Source of the DNA: Naasia sp.
Lineage (GTDB): Bacteria > Actinomycetota > Actinomycetes > Actinomycetales > Microbacteriaceae
NCBI GenBank assembly: GCA_025463675.1
Contig: JAODAX010000029.1
Span: 1-64,000, forward strand
DNA length: 64,000 nucleotides
Direction of reading: 5' to 3'
Below the pieces are notes generated by a model. The model worked only from the letters and a program-made list of their open reading frames with translations, had not been told where the DNA came from and ran no database searches. A program made the translations under genes and the position numbers. Of the stretch, positions 10,555 through 21,436 are shown in pieces. Each line of letters starts with the position of its first letter. Position 1 is the first letter of the stretch.

Positions 10555-10644
10555 CGGAGACGGTGGGATTTGAACCCACGGAGGGGTCAAACCCCTCTCC
10601 ACCTTAGCAGGGTGGTGCACTCGACCGGACTATGCGACGTCTCC
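10555..10644 (-). tRNA. tRNA-Ser (GCT)
   Basis: GGAGACG...CGTCTCC acceptor, anticodon stem CCACC/GGTGG, loop CTGCTAA, long variable arm, TTCAAAT T-loop. Confidence 0.95.
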
Positions 10645-10695
10645 ATTGGTCGACGACCAGCATAGCCTCTCGCGGAGGCCCGCTCGTCCGCCGCG

Positions 10696-11985
10696 CTACT
10701 GGTCGCGCAGGCTGCGGCCGACGGAGCAGGTCTCCTGGGCCGCCGTCTGGCCGAGCACATCGGATGGCAGCACCGCGACCGTCGGGTCCGTGGGCGTGGG
10801 CTCGGGCGTGGTGCCCCCGGCCGGCACCTCCGGCGTCGCCGGGTCGGTCGGCGGCGGGGTCGGCTCCGTGCCGGGCGCGGCGACCGAGCCGGTGCGTAGG
10901 CCCTCCGTATCGGTGGTGAGGGCGAGCGACTGGTCGTTGCCGATCGCGGTGAACAGCGCCTCGGCGGACTCGTTGTTCGGGTGGAGCTCGCTGCCGCTCT
11001 CCACCGTCGGGTACTGCACGAAGACGATCTTGCTGAGGTCGATCGGGGCGAGCGCCTTCGCGATCTGCACCATCGTGTCCACGTTGCCGAGCGAGTCGGA
11101 GAACTTCATGTTGCGCACGGCGGCGCCGGCGAGGCCGTACAGCTTGGAGATGTCGGTGAGCGTCTCGGAACTTTTCACCTTGCGCACGAGCGACGACAGG
11201 AACACCTGCTGCGAGCTGATGCGCGTGATGTCGCTGCCGTCGCCCACGCCGTAGCGGGTGCGGAGGAACTTCAGCGCGTCCATGCCTTCCAGCTCGTGTA
11301 AGCCCTCCGGCAGGTAGAGCTCGGTGTGCTTGTCCTCGATGTCCTGCGCCACGCAGACCGGGACGCCGCCCACGGCGTTCGACATCTCGATGACGCCGTC
11401 GAAGGAGATCATCGCCGCGAACGGGATGCTCAGCCCGGTCAGGCTCTCCACGGTCGCGACCGCGCAGGCCAGGCCGGCCTTGTCGGCGCCGCCGCCGTAC
11501 ATCAGGGCGGTGTTGATCTTCTGCGACGACATGGCGCTGTTGGTGCCACCGTCGCCGTCCTGGCATGCCGGGATCGGCACCTGGGTGTCGCGGGGGAAGC
11601 TGACGGCCACCGCGTTCGAGTGGTCCTGGGAGATGTGCAGCAGGATGTTGACGTCGTTGAGCTCGCTGCCCTCGTCCTTGCCGTAGGAGTACACGGAGTT
11701 CGCCCGGCTGTCGCTGCCCACCAGCAGCAGGTTCACCCCGCCCGGGATGGCGCCGATCTCGGGGATCTGGCCGAGCGAATCCTCGTTGCCCAGATGGACG
11801 GTCTGAACCTGGCGGTTGATGTCCCAGGCGGCGATCGCCGCGATGGAGCCGGCACTCACCAGCGAGACGCCGAGCGCCGCGGCGAGGAACTTCGCGATCC
11901 CGGCCGCGACCGGGGAGCGCCGCGTCCGCGCGTGGCGCGCGGGCAGCGCTGCGGGCTTGCCGCCCACGTCGCGTCGACCGCTCAC
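10696..11985 (-). CDS. LytR-CpsA-Psr (LCP) family cell-wall glycopolymer ligase
   Basis: NLLLVGSDSRANSV; ELNDVNILLHISQDHSNAVAVSFPRDTQV; FLRTRYGVGDGSDITRISSQQVFLSSLVRK; Pro/Thr-rich C-tail. GTG start inferred. Confidence 0.92.
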   Translation of the reverse strand: MSGRRDVGGKPAALPARHARTRRSPVAAGIAKFLAAALGVSLVSAGSIAAIAAWDINRQVQTVHLGNEDSLGQIPEIGAIPGGVNLLLVGSDSRANSVYSYGKDEGSELNDVNILLHISQDHSNAVAVSFPRDTQVPIPACQDGDGGTNSAMSSQKINTALMYGGGADKAGLACAVATVESLTGLSIPFAAMISFDGVIEMSNAVGGVPVCVAQDIEDKHTELYLPEGLHELEGMDALKFLRTRYGVGDGSDITRISSQQVFLSSLVRKVKSSETLTDISKLYGLAGAAVRNMKFSDSLGNVDTMVQIAKALAPIDLSKIVFVQYPTVESGSELHPNNESAEALFTAIGNDQSLALTTDTEGLRTGSVAAPGTEPTPPPTDPATPEVPAGGTTPEPTPTDPTVAVLPSDVLGQTAAQETCSVGRSLRDQ

Positions 11986-12129
11986 ACCGGTTCCTTCCGT
12001 GCCGCCAAGGGGTATCTCGAGAGCTCCCGCGGCCGAGAACAGGCTGATGGGAGGGTGAGCAGCGTCCCGCTCACCCTCCCAGGGTACGACCGGAGGATGG
12101 AAATCCGCTTCGACGCACGGGAACGTACT

Positions 12130-12440
12130 AGTACTGCGCCGTCTCGGCTTCGGCCTGCTGGTCGTCGGCGACGCTGATCGTCCAGTGACCCCGAACCGGT
12201 CGATGAGCATGAGACAGAACCGGACGACAGACGGGCACGCCGGGACGCTCGACCCGCCGCGGTGCTGCACCGGATCTCCCGGGTGTACGGGCCGCCGTCG
12301 CTCATCGTTCCCGCCGCCGGCCTGACGCTCGGGCTCCTGGGAACAAGTTCCACGCAGGTTGGTTGATCGCATCCCCCCGCATCGCGGCGGTCGCCGGCGT
12401 GCTCTACGCGCTGTACTCGGCGGCATCGCGGCCGCGTGGG
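12130..12440 (+). pseudogene. Possible frameshifted remnant of a small membrane protein (DUF2269-like)
   Basis: RRLGFGLLVVG / AVLHRISRVYGPPSLIVPAAGLTLGLLGTSSTQ / GWLIASPRIAAVAGVLYALY in different frames. Confidence 0.4.
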
Positions 12441-12483
12441 ACCCGCGGCCGTATCGCCTGCCCCGCCTGCTGCGCCGCTGCTG

Positions 12484-12568
12484 CGGAGGGCGTGGGATTC
12501 GAACCCACGAGGCATCTCTGCCCACTGGTTTTCAAGACCAGCTCCATCGGCCGCTCGGACAGCCCTCC
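12484..12568 (-). tRNA. tRNA-Ser (TGA)
   Basis: GGAGGGC...GCCCTCC acceptor, anticodon stem TGGTC/AACCA-type pairing with loop CTTGAAA, long variable arm, GTTCGAATCCCAC. Confidence 0.95.
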
Positions 12569-12610
12569 TCGGGGCCGCCGCGAGACGGACCCAGGGTCCG
12601 AGTGTAGTGA

Positions 12611-12668
12611 CGCAACGTTTCCGCAGAAACGCAACTGTGCGCTGTTGCGATTCTGCGGCAACGTTGCG
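12611..12668. repeat. 25-bp imperfect inverted repeat (23/25) with 8-nt loop
   Basis: CGCAACGTTTCCGCAGAAACGCAAC-TGTGCGCT-GTTGCGATTCTGCGGCAACGTTGCG. Confidence 0.85.
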
Positions 12669-12699
12669 AGAACGCCGCCGAAGAGAAGCGTGGGGAAGC

Positions 12700-13527
12700 T
12701 CAGAGGGAGGCGAGCACCGGAAGCAGGCCGTCCTCATGGACGGTGCCGGTAACCTCAGACGCGACCTCGCGGACCTCGTCGGGCGCCTGCCCCATCGCGA
12801 CGCCCCGACCCATCTCCGCGGCCCAGGTGAGCAGCTCGATGTCGTTGCGGCCGTCGCCGACCGCGACCACGTTGCGCCGGGAGACGCCGAGCAGCTGCCG
12901 CACCTTCTCCATGGCGGTGGCCTTGTTGACGCCGTCCGGCGCGATGTCGAGCCAGGCGGTCCAGCCGACGGTGTAGCTCACCCGGTGCAGGCCCATCCGC
13001 TCCACCACGCCGAGGAACTCCTCCACGCCGTGATCCGGAGAGATGACCACCACGCGGGTGGCGCGGGTGTGCAGCAGGTCCTCGAACTGGACGTGCTCGC
13101 TCGCGAGCCCGAGGGCGCCGGACGGGAACTCGCCCGTGTAGCGGTAGAAGCCCGTCTCGTCCTCGACCGCGTACCGGCCGCCGAGGAGGTGCGCCCGCAC
13201 CGTGGTGAGCACCTGGGTGGGGTCGAAGGTCTCGACGTATTCGCGGCGGTAGCCCATCGGGGCCAACGGGTCGCGACGGACGGTGATCGCGCCGTTGCAG
13301 CAGACGACATACTCCGGCTGGATGCCCAGCTGGTCGAGCACCGGCAGGGTCGACGCCACCGAACGGCCCGTCGCGAGCATCACCTGGTGGCCTTCGGCGC
13401 TGAGCCGGCGGGCCTCCTCGACGACTGCTCGGCTGGCCACGCCGTCCTCGGTCACGACCGTGCCGTCGATGTCGAGCGCGACAAGAAGGCGTTCCGTGCG
13501 CGGCTCGGCTGAGGGGCCGCCGGTCAT
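12700..13527 (-). CDS. HAD superfamily (Cof-type) hydrolase
   Basis: [70 protein letters not shown]. Confidence 0.93.
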   Translation of the reverse strand: MTGGPSAEPRTERLLVALDIDGTVVTEDGVASRAVVEEARRLSAEGHQVMLATGRSVASTLPVLDQLGIQPEYVVCCNGAITVRRDPLAPMGYRREYVETFDPTQVLTTVRAHLLGGRYAVEDETGFYRYTGEFPSGALGLASEHVQFEDLLHTRATRVVVISPDHGVEEFLGVVERMGLHRVSYTVGWTAWLDIAPDGVNKATAMEKVRQLLGVSRRNVVAVGDGRNDIELLTWAAEMGRGVAMGQAPDEVREVASEVTGTVHEDGLLPVLASL

Positions 13528-14786
13528 CGGACGGGCCTCAGCACATCCATCCCGCCCAGGTAGGGGCGCAGCGCCTCCGGTACGAGCACGGAACCGTCCT
13601 CCTGCTGGTGCGTCTCGAGCAGCGCCACGATCCAGCGCGTGGTGGCGAGGGTGCCGTTGAGGGTCGCCACGGGAGAGGTGCCGGACTCAGCGCGGGTGCG
13701 GACGCCGAGGCGCCGGGCCTGGAAGGTGGTGCAGTTCGAGGTCGATGTGAGCTCACGGAAGGTGTCCTGGGTGGGAACCCAGGCCTCGACGTCGAACTTG
13801 CGGGCGGCGCTCGAGCCGAGATCCCCCGCGGCGACGTCGATCACCCGGTAGGGCAGGCCGAGCGACTGCAGCATGCCCTCCTGCCAGCCGAGCAGGCGCT
13901 GGTGCTCCGCCTCCGCCTCCGCCGGCGTGGTGTAGACGAACATCTCGAGCTTGTTGAACTGGTGCACCCGGAGGATGCCGCGGGTGTCCTTGCCGTAGGA
14001 GCCCGCCTCCCTGCGGTAGCAGGTGGACCAGCCGGCGTAGCGCAGCGGCCCCGCCGAGAGGTCGAGGATCTCGTCCGCGTGCAGGCCGGCGAGCGGCACC
14101 TCGCTGGTGCCCACCAGGTAGAGGTCGTCGGCGGGCAGGTAGTAGATCTCGTCGGCGTGCTCGCCGAGGAAGCCGGTGCCCTCCATGATTTCCGGCTTCA
14201 CGAGCGTCGGCGGGATGATCGGGGTGAAGCCCGCCTCCAGCGCCCGGTCGAGGCCGAGGGACATGAGTGCGAGCTCGAGCCGAGCGCCGACGCCCTTCAG
14301 GAAGTAGAAGCGCGCGCCGGACACCTTGGCGCCGCGGGTCATGTCGATGGCGTCGAGCCCCTCGGCGAGCGCCAGGTGGTCCTTCGGCGCGAAGCCGAAC
14401 TGCGGCCGCTCCCCCACCTCGCGGAGGACCTCGAAGTTCTCCTCGCCGCCGGCCGGGACACCGGGGATGACCACGTTCGCGATCGTCCGCATGATCTCGG
14501 TGAAGCGCTGCTCCGCCTCGTTGGCCTCCTGCTGGGCGGCCTTCACCTCGGCGGCGAGGCTCTGCGCCTGCTGCACGAGCGCTGCCTTGTCCTCCTTGGC
14601 GGCGGCAGCCACGCGCTTGCCGAAGGCGTTCTGCTCAGCGCGCAGACGCTCGAACTCGGTGATCGTCGCCCGGCGCGCGGTATCGGCCTCGAGGGCCGCG
14701 TCGACGGCGGCCACGGAGGCTCCCCGCGACTCCTGCGATGCGCGGACGGCGTCGGGCGAGGTGCGGAGCAGCTGCGGGTCGATCAC
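13524..14786 (-). CDS. serS: Serine--tRNA ligase
   Basis: GTG start [115 protein letters not shown]. Confidence 0.97.
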   Translation of the reverse strand: MIDPQLLRTSPDAVRASQESRGASVAAVDAALEADTARRATITEFERLRAEQNAFGKRVAAAAKEDKAALVQQAQSLAAEVKAAQQEANEAEQRFTEIMRTIANVVIPGVPAGGEENFEVLREVGERPQFGFAPKDHLALAEGLDAIDMTRGAKVSGARFYFLKGVGARLELALMSLGLDRALEAGFTPIIPPTLVKPEIMEGTGFLGEHADEIYYLPADDLYLVGTSEVPLAGLHADEILDLSAGPLRYAGWSTCYRREAGSYGKDTRGILRVHQFNKLEMFVYTTPAEAEAEHQRLLGWQEGMLQSLGLPYRVIDVAAGDLGSSAARKFDVEAWVPTQDTFRELTSTSNCTTFQARRLGVRTRAESGTSPVATLNGTLATTRWIVALLETHQQEDGSVLVPEALRPYLGGMDVLRPVR

Positions 14787-14873
14787 GGCGACCAGCCTAC
14801 TGGCCCCTATCCGTGCGGAATCCGGCGGTCCACCCCTTCGGCGCCGCGAATCCGCGGCGGTAGATTGACCCGC

Positions 14874-16010
14874 ATGGCCGCTCCCGACGCATCCGTCACG
14901 AAGACGGCCGCTGTCGTCTACAACCCGATCAAGGTCGACCTCGACGCGCTCCGTGCGTCGGTGGGCGCGGCCGCCGCCCGTGCCGGCTGGGGCGAATCCC
15001 GCTGGTACGAGACCAGCGAGGCGGACCCGGGCGAGGGCATGACCCGGCAGGCCGTCGACGAGGGCGCGGACGTCGTCCTCGCCGCCGGCGGCGACGGCAC
15101 GGTGCGCGCGGTGGCTCAGGGTCTCCGGGATTCGGGCATCCCGCTCGGCCTGCTCCCGTCCGGCACCGGCAACCTGCTGGCGCGGAACCTGAACCTGACC
15201 CTCGGCAACCTCGACGACTCGGTTGCCACGGCCTTCGAGGGCACCGACCGCAAGATCGACCTCGGCATCGTCGAGGTGCGCCGGCCCGCCGGCGACCGCG
15301 ACCGCCTGGTCTTCCTCGTCATGGCGGGCATCGGGCTGGACGCCCAGATGATCGAGAACACCGACACAGACCTGAAGAAGCGCGTCGGCTGGCTCGCCTA
15401 CGTCGACGCCATCCGCAAGTCCCTGCGCGGCGACAACAACGTGCGGCTGCGCTTCCAGCTGGACGGCGCCCCGCCCCGGAGCATGCGCGTGCACACCCTG
15501 ATCATGGGGAATTGCGGCTCGCTGCCCGCCAACATCCTGTTGCTGCCTGAGGCGTCCGTCGATGACGGACTGTTCGACATCGTCGCCCTCCGGCCGCAGG
15601 GCCTGTTCGGCTGGGTGCAGATCTGGGTGAAGATCGTGTGGGAGAACGGGGTGCTGCGGCGCAGCAATGTCGGCCGGAAGCTGCTCAACGGGCTCAGCCG
15701 CGAGGTGCGAGCGCTCAGCTACCTGAAGGGCAAGGAGCTCATCCTGCGCCCCGAGCGGCCGACCGTGTTCGAGCTCGACGGCGACACGTTCGGCGAGGCG
15801 GCGGCGCTCAAGGCCTGGGTCGACCCGCTGGCCCTCACCGTGCGCATCCCGCAGTCCGAGGCGGACCGCCTGCCGGCCGCCGAGCACACCGAGGAGGGCC
15901 CGTCGCCGGAGGAGCAGGAGGACCTGCCCCCCGAGGAGAGCGCGATCGACCCAGCGGACGCGGCGCCCCCCGTCGAGGTCGGCTCACCGGTGCCGGGCTC
16001 GCGCGTCTGA
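14874..16010 (+). CDS. Diacylglycerol kinase family lipid kinase
   Basis: [63 protein letters not shown]. Confidence 0.92.
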   Translation: MAAPDASVTKTAAVVYNPIKVDLDALRASVGAAAARAGWGESRWYETSEADPGEGMTRQAVDEGADVVLAAGGDGTVRAVAQGLRDSGIPLGLLPSGTGNLLARNLNLTLGNLDDSVATAFEGTDRKIDLGIVEVRRPAGDRDRLVFLVMAGIGLDAQMIENTDTDLKKRVGWLAYVDAIRKSLRGDNNVRLRFQLDGAPPRSMRVHTLIMGNCGSLPANILLLPEASVDDGLFDIVALRPQGLFGWVQIWVKIVWENGVLRRSNVGRKLLNGLSREVRALSYLKGKELILRPERPTVFELDGDTFGEAAALKAWVDPLALTVRIPQSEADRLPAAEHTEEGPSPEEQEDLPPEESAIDPADAAPPVEVGSPVPGSRV

Positions 16011-16027
16011 CCGGCTCAGCTCACCGA

Positions 16028-16106
16028 CCCTCAACAGGCTCTCCTGCCGCCAACAGGTCAGGACGACGGCTTTCCGCTTGTTGCGGACGAGTCGGCCTGT
16101 TGAGGG
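16028..16106. repeat. Long structured inverted repeat between convergent genes
   Basis: Outer 12-bp perfect arms CCCTCAACAGGC (16028-16039) / GCCTGTTGAGGG (16095-16106); inner CCGC(C)AACA / TGTTGCGG arms. Confidence 0.8.
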
Positions 16107-16168
16107 CAAGTACGGGCCGCCGATCGTACGGGCCGCTGGCCGGTGCGGGCGCTTTGAACGGTTGAGGC

Positions 16169-17137
16169 TCAGGCGCCGGGCTCGCCGGAGAGAATGCCGC
16201 GCAGCCAGTCGCGGGCCTCGATGAAGACCTCGTCGTCATACCGGGAGACGTAGTCGACGGCCACCTTGTCGGCGCGCGCGTACGAGCCGAGGAAGATCAC
16301 GCGCGGGCTGAACCGTCGCAGGCCGAGCATGGCGTCGGCCACCCGCTCGTCGTGGATGTGGCCGTCCAGGTCGACGACGAACCGGTAGCGGCCGAGGGCG
16401 TCTCCGATGGGCCGGGACTGCAGGAGGCTCAGGTTGATGCCGCGGGTGGAGAACTGCTCGAGCAGCTCCAACAGCGCACCCGAACGGTCCTCAGGCAACT
16501 CGGCGATGACGCTCGTCTTGTCGGCGCCGGTCCGCTCCGGGATCCGCGTGGTGCGGCTGACGAGCACGAACCGGGTGACGGCCGCCGGGTTGTCGCCGAT
16601 GTTCTCGGCGAGCACCGCGAGCGGGTAGCGCTCAGGAATCGTCGGCGGCGCGATCGCCGCGTCGGCGGCCGCCGGCCCGTCGGCGAGGAGGTCCACCGCC
16701 GCCTGCACGTTCGAGGTCGCGAGGAGGTGGCCGTGCGCCGGGAGGGTGCGCTCGATCCAGCGCCGGCACTGGGCGTAGGCGACCGGATGCGCGGCGATGG
16801 TGCGCACGTCGGCGAGCGCCACCCCGGGCCGCGCGACCAGCGCGAAGGTGACGGGCACCAGGTACTCGCCGATGATGCGCAGGTCAGGGATGCTGGCGAG
16901 CGCGTCCTGCGCGGCCGTCACCCCGCCCTCGACGGAGTTCTCGATCGCGATCATCGCCGCGACGCTCCGGCCGGTGACCACGTCGTCGAGCGCCTCGCCG
17001 ACGTTGTTGACCGCGCGCCAGGCCTTCCCGCTCGCCTCCGGAACCTGGGCGAGGGCCGCCTCGGTGAACGTGCCTGCCGGCCCGAGAAAGCTGTACGTCG
17101 CGGCGTCGGGGGCGTCGTCGTCAAGGGGAGCGGGCAC
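16169..17137 (-). CDS. pheA: Prephenate dehydratase
   Basis: TYSFLGPAGTFTEAAL; ENSVEGGVTAAQDAL; TRFVLVSR; GALLELLEQFSTRGINLSLLQSRPIGDALGRYRFVVDLDGH. Confidence 0.95.
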   Translation of the reverse strand: MPAPLDDDAPDAATYSFLGPAGTFTEAALAQVPEASGKAWRAVNNVGEALDDVVTGRSVAAMIAIENSVEGGVTAAQDALASIPDLRIIGEYLVPVTFALVARPGVALADVRTIAAHPVAYAQCRRWIERTLPAHGHLLATSNVQAAVDLLADGPAAADAAIAPPTIPERYPLAVLAENIGDNPAAVTRFVLVSRTTRIPERTGADKTSVIAELPEDRSGALLELLEQFSTRGINLSLLQSRPIGDALGRYRFVVDLDGHIHDERVADAMLGLRRFSPRVIFLGSYARADKVAVDYVSRYDDEVFIEARDWLRGILSGEPGA

Positions 17138-17176
17138 GACTAGAGGTTATCGGCCGCCCGCGGCAAGGATGGGGAC

Positions 17177-18793
<1,617 letters not shown>

Positions 18794-18830
18794 GCACCGC
18801 TCTGCGCACGGTCGCCTGAGCAGCTGACCG

Positions 18831-19562
18831 CTAGGGCGCCGGCGCAGGCGGCAGGCCGAAGAACTCCTCGAGCGTGCGCGTGCCCGTCGCGTGCATCTCC
18901 GCGGCCAGCTCGGTGCCGACGTAGCGGTAGTGCCACGGCTCGAACGGGTAGCCGGTGATGCCTTCGAGCCCGTCGGGGAAGCGCAGCACGAAGCCGAACC
19001 GCCACGCGTTGCCGGCCAGCCACTGGCCTTCGGCCGTGTTCGCGAAGCATGCGCTCAGTGAGCACTCGCCCGACTCGGCACCGATGTCCATCGCGAGCCC
19101 GGTCTGGTGCTCGCTCGTCCCCGGCGGCGCGATCAGCGGATTGCTCGGGTGGTACAGGCCCACTTGGCTCGTATACGACCGGTAGGCACTGTTCGACGCG
19201 AGAGCGAGCCCGGCCTCCGCGCGGGCGGCCGCGAACAGGGCAACGATCGCGTCGGCCCCCTCCTGCCGCAGCAGCGGGTCCCAGGTGTGCGCGACCGGCA
19301 CGCCGACGAGATCGCCGGGCACCCAGTCCTGCGGGTTCAGCGGCCGGCTGCGGTTCACAACCACCCACACGCTGGCGGGGTCGTCGATCGAGCGCGCGTT
19401 TCGGTCGAAGGTCGGCGTCGGCGTCGGCGTCGGCGGGACCGTTGCCTCGGTGGCGGTGGGGCTCGGGGACGCGCTCGGCGACGACGCCGCGACCGGTTCG
19501 GCCGCAGCGCAGCCGGCCAGCAGGAGGGGCAGCACGACGATCGGCAGGAGTCGGCGGGGCAC
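18831..19562 (-). CDS. D-alanyl-D-alanine carboxypeptidase-like lipoprotein (VanY/M15)
   Basis: LLLAGCAAAEP lipobox; SAYRSYTSQ; GTSEHQTGLAMDIGAES; WHYRYVG. Confidence 0.9.
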   Translation of the reverse strand: MPRRLLPIVVLPLLLAGCAAAEPVAASSPSASPSPTATEATVPPTPTPTPTFDRNARSIDDPASVWVVVNRSRPLNPQDWVPGDLVGVPVAHTWDPLLRQEGADAIVALFAAARAEAGLALASNSAYRSYTSQVGLYHPSNPLIAPPGTSEHQTGLAMDIGAESGECSLSACFANTAEGQWLAGNAWRFGFVLRFPDGLEGITGYPFEPWHYRYVGTELAAEMHATGTRTLEEFFGLPPAPAP

Positions 19563-19654
19563 CCGACGAGGCTACGCGGCAGCGATTCCGGAACGTCCGT
19601 GGACATCGCGTGACAGCGCTCCCCACTTTTCGTTGACAGCGCCGTCACACCCGC

Positions 19655-20101
19655 TGCATCCGGCGGCGGGTCCGTCTCGGGCGAGAAGATCGAGCTGACC
19701 ATCACCACGTTCGGCACTGCCCCAACGCGGTGGCGGGCGGCTCGGCCGGCCCGACTTCCTCGCCTCCGGCATCCTCACCGCCGTGCTCCTCGGCAGCGCG
19801 TACCCACTGTGGTGGTCGTTCGTGGTCGCAGCGGCGCCGACGCCACGCGCGGCGAGACGCTGCCGCTACTGCCCGGCGGGAACTTCTTCGCCAACGCGGC
19901 GAAGGTGTTCGACGCGATCCCGTTCTGGACGGCGCTACTCAACAGCATGATCGTCTCCACCGTCATCACAATCTCCGTGGTGACGTTCTCCACGCTCGCC
20001 GGCTACGCGTTCGCGAAGCTCCGGTTCCGCGGGCGCGACGGCCTGATGATCCTCGTCGTCGCAACGATGCCGGCATCATGCAGGGCGCGGTGAAGGCCTG
20101 A
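19655..20101 (+). pseudogene. Eroded sugar ABC transporter: substrate-binding protein scrap followed by frameshifted/truncated inner-membrane permease
   Basis: ASGGGSVSGEKIELTITTFGTA; then DFLASGILTAVLLGSAYPLWWSFVVA in a second frame; then LPLLPGGNFFANAAKVFDAIPFWTALLNSMIVSTVITISVVTFSTLAGYAFAKLRFRGRDGLMILVVATMP truncated. Confidence 0.75.
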
Positions 20102-20180
20102 TGCGCGCCCGGTCGCCCCGGAGCCGACCGGTGCCGGCGCGAAATAGACTGCAGACGACCGGGTCGGGAAGGAGGCGGGG

Positions 20181-21215
20181 ATGACCACCGAGCTCACGCC
20201 GGCCGCGCCGACCCTCGAGCAGGTCGCCGCCCTCGCCGGGGTCTCCCGCTCCACCGTCAGCCGTGTGGTGAACAAGTCGCCGCACGTCACCGACGAGGCC
20301 GCGGAAGCCGTCCGCCGGGCGATCGACACGCTCGGCTACGTGCCGAACCGGGCGGCCCGATCGCTCGCGAGCCGGAAGACCCATGTCATCGCGCTGGTCG
20401 TGCCGGAGTCCACGGCGAAGGTGTTCGCCGACCCGTTCTTCGCGTCGGTCGTGCAGGGCGTCGCGCTGCACCTGTCGGACACCGAGTACACGCTGAACAT
20501 GGTCATCGCGTCGGAGGCGAGCCCTGACAAGACTCGGCGCTACCTCATCGGCGGCAACGTCGACGGCGCGCTCGTCGTCTCGCACCACACCGGCGACCAC
20601 TCCTACGCGCACATCGGGCAGACGCTCCCGGTCGTCTTCGGCGGACGGCCGCTGATGGAGGACGAGAGCGCCAGCTACTTCGTCGACGTCGACAACGTCG
20701 CAGGCGCCGAGACGGCCACCCAGTACCTGCTCGAAACCGGCTGCCGGAACCTCGCGATCGTGGCCGGCCGGCAGGACATGCCGGCCGGAGTGGACCGGCT
20801 CGCCGGCTGGCGATCCGCCGTGCGCCGGGCGGGCCTGGACGACTCGCTCGTCGAGTCGGGGGACTTCTCGCCCCGGCACGGCGCGGACGCGATGCGCCGC
20901 CTGCTCCACCGCGGGCAGCCCATCGACGGGGTGTTCTGCTCCAACGACCAGATGGCGGCCGGAGCCATGGGCGTGCTCCGCGAGCGTGGGTTGCGGGTGC
21001 CCGACGACGTGTCGGTCGTCGGCTTCGACGGCGACTACTTCTCGGAGACGGCCAACCCGCCGCTCACCACCATCGCTCAGCCCGCCACCGGCCTGGGCCG
21101 GCGGATGGCCGAGGTCGTGGTCGACCTCATCGAGGGGCGCGACGTCGAACGGGTCACGATGATGCCGACGCAGCTTCTGGTTCGCGGCAGCACGCTTCCC
21201 CTCCCGCAGTCGTAG
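20181..21215 (+). CDS. LacI family transcriptional regulator
   Basis: TLEQVAALAGVSRSTVSRVVNKSPHVTDEAAEAVRRAIDTLGYVPNRAARSLASRKTHVIALVVPE. Confidence 0.96.
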   Translation: MTTELTPAAPTLEQVAALAGVSRSTVSRVVNKSPHVTDEAAEAVRRAIDTLGYVPNRAARSLASRKTHVIALVVPESTAKVFADPFFASVVQGVALHLSDTEYTLNMVIASEASPDKTRRYLIGGNVDGALVVSHHTGDHSYAHIGQTLPVVFGGRPLMEDESASYFVDVDNVAGAETATQYLLETGCRNLAIVAGRQDMPAGVDRLAGWRSAVRRAGLDDSLVESGDFSPRHGADAMRRLLHRGQPIDGVFCSNDQMAAGAMGVLRERGLRVPDDVSVVGFDGDYFSETANPPLTTIAQPATGLGRRMAEVVVDLIEGRDVERVTMMPTQLLVRGSTLPLPQS

Positions 21216-21270
21216 GCTTCCGGGCAGGATCCCCTCCCCGGGTCCGCCCAGCAACGGGAGGAGTCCGACG

Positions 21271-21372
21271 ATGGCCGACGTCGTGCGGCACGAGCCGGAG
21301 CGCTCGCGCTATGTCCTCGATCGCGACGGCGAGGTGATCGGTCTCACCGACTACCGGGCCCCGGTCGACTGA
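21271..21372 (+). CDS. 33-aa ORF resembling the N-terminus of a GNAT N-acetyltransferase (YidJ-like); truncated or a mini-protein
   Basis: MADVVRHEPERSRYVLDRDGEVIGLTDYRAPVD preceded by a good RBS (gggaggag). Confidence 0.45.
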   Translation: MADVVRHEPERSRYVLDRDGEVIGLTDYRAPVD

Positions 21373-21414
21373 CGCGGCCGACGGCCGCTTCCGGTGCGGT
21401 CCGGCCCGCTCCTG

Positions 21415-21436
21415 TCCGGTCCGGTCCGGTCCGGTC
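21415..21436. repeat. (TCCGG)4 pentanucleotide tract at the 3' end of the lipoate ligase gene
   Basis: tccggtccggtccggtccggtc. Confidence 0.9.

Noticed and set aside
10446-12568. tRNA cluster as a genomic-island attachment site
   Set aside because: No integrase, direct repeats of tRNA ends, or cargo genes found around the tRNAs
13524-15887. 787-aa minus-strand ORF
   Set aside because: serS with a spurious N-terminal extension antisense to the DAG kinase gene
19411-19434. (GTCGGC)4 tandem repeat
   Set aside because: Encodes a simple Pro-Thr linker in the VanY-like lipoprotein; ordinary low complexity
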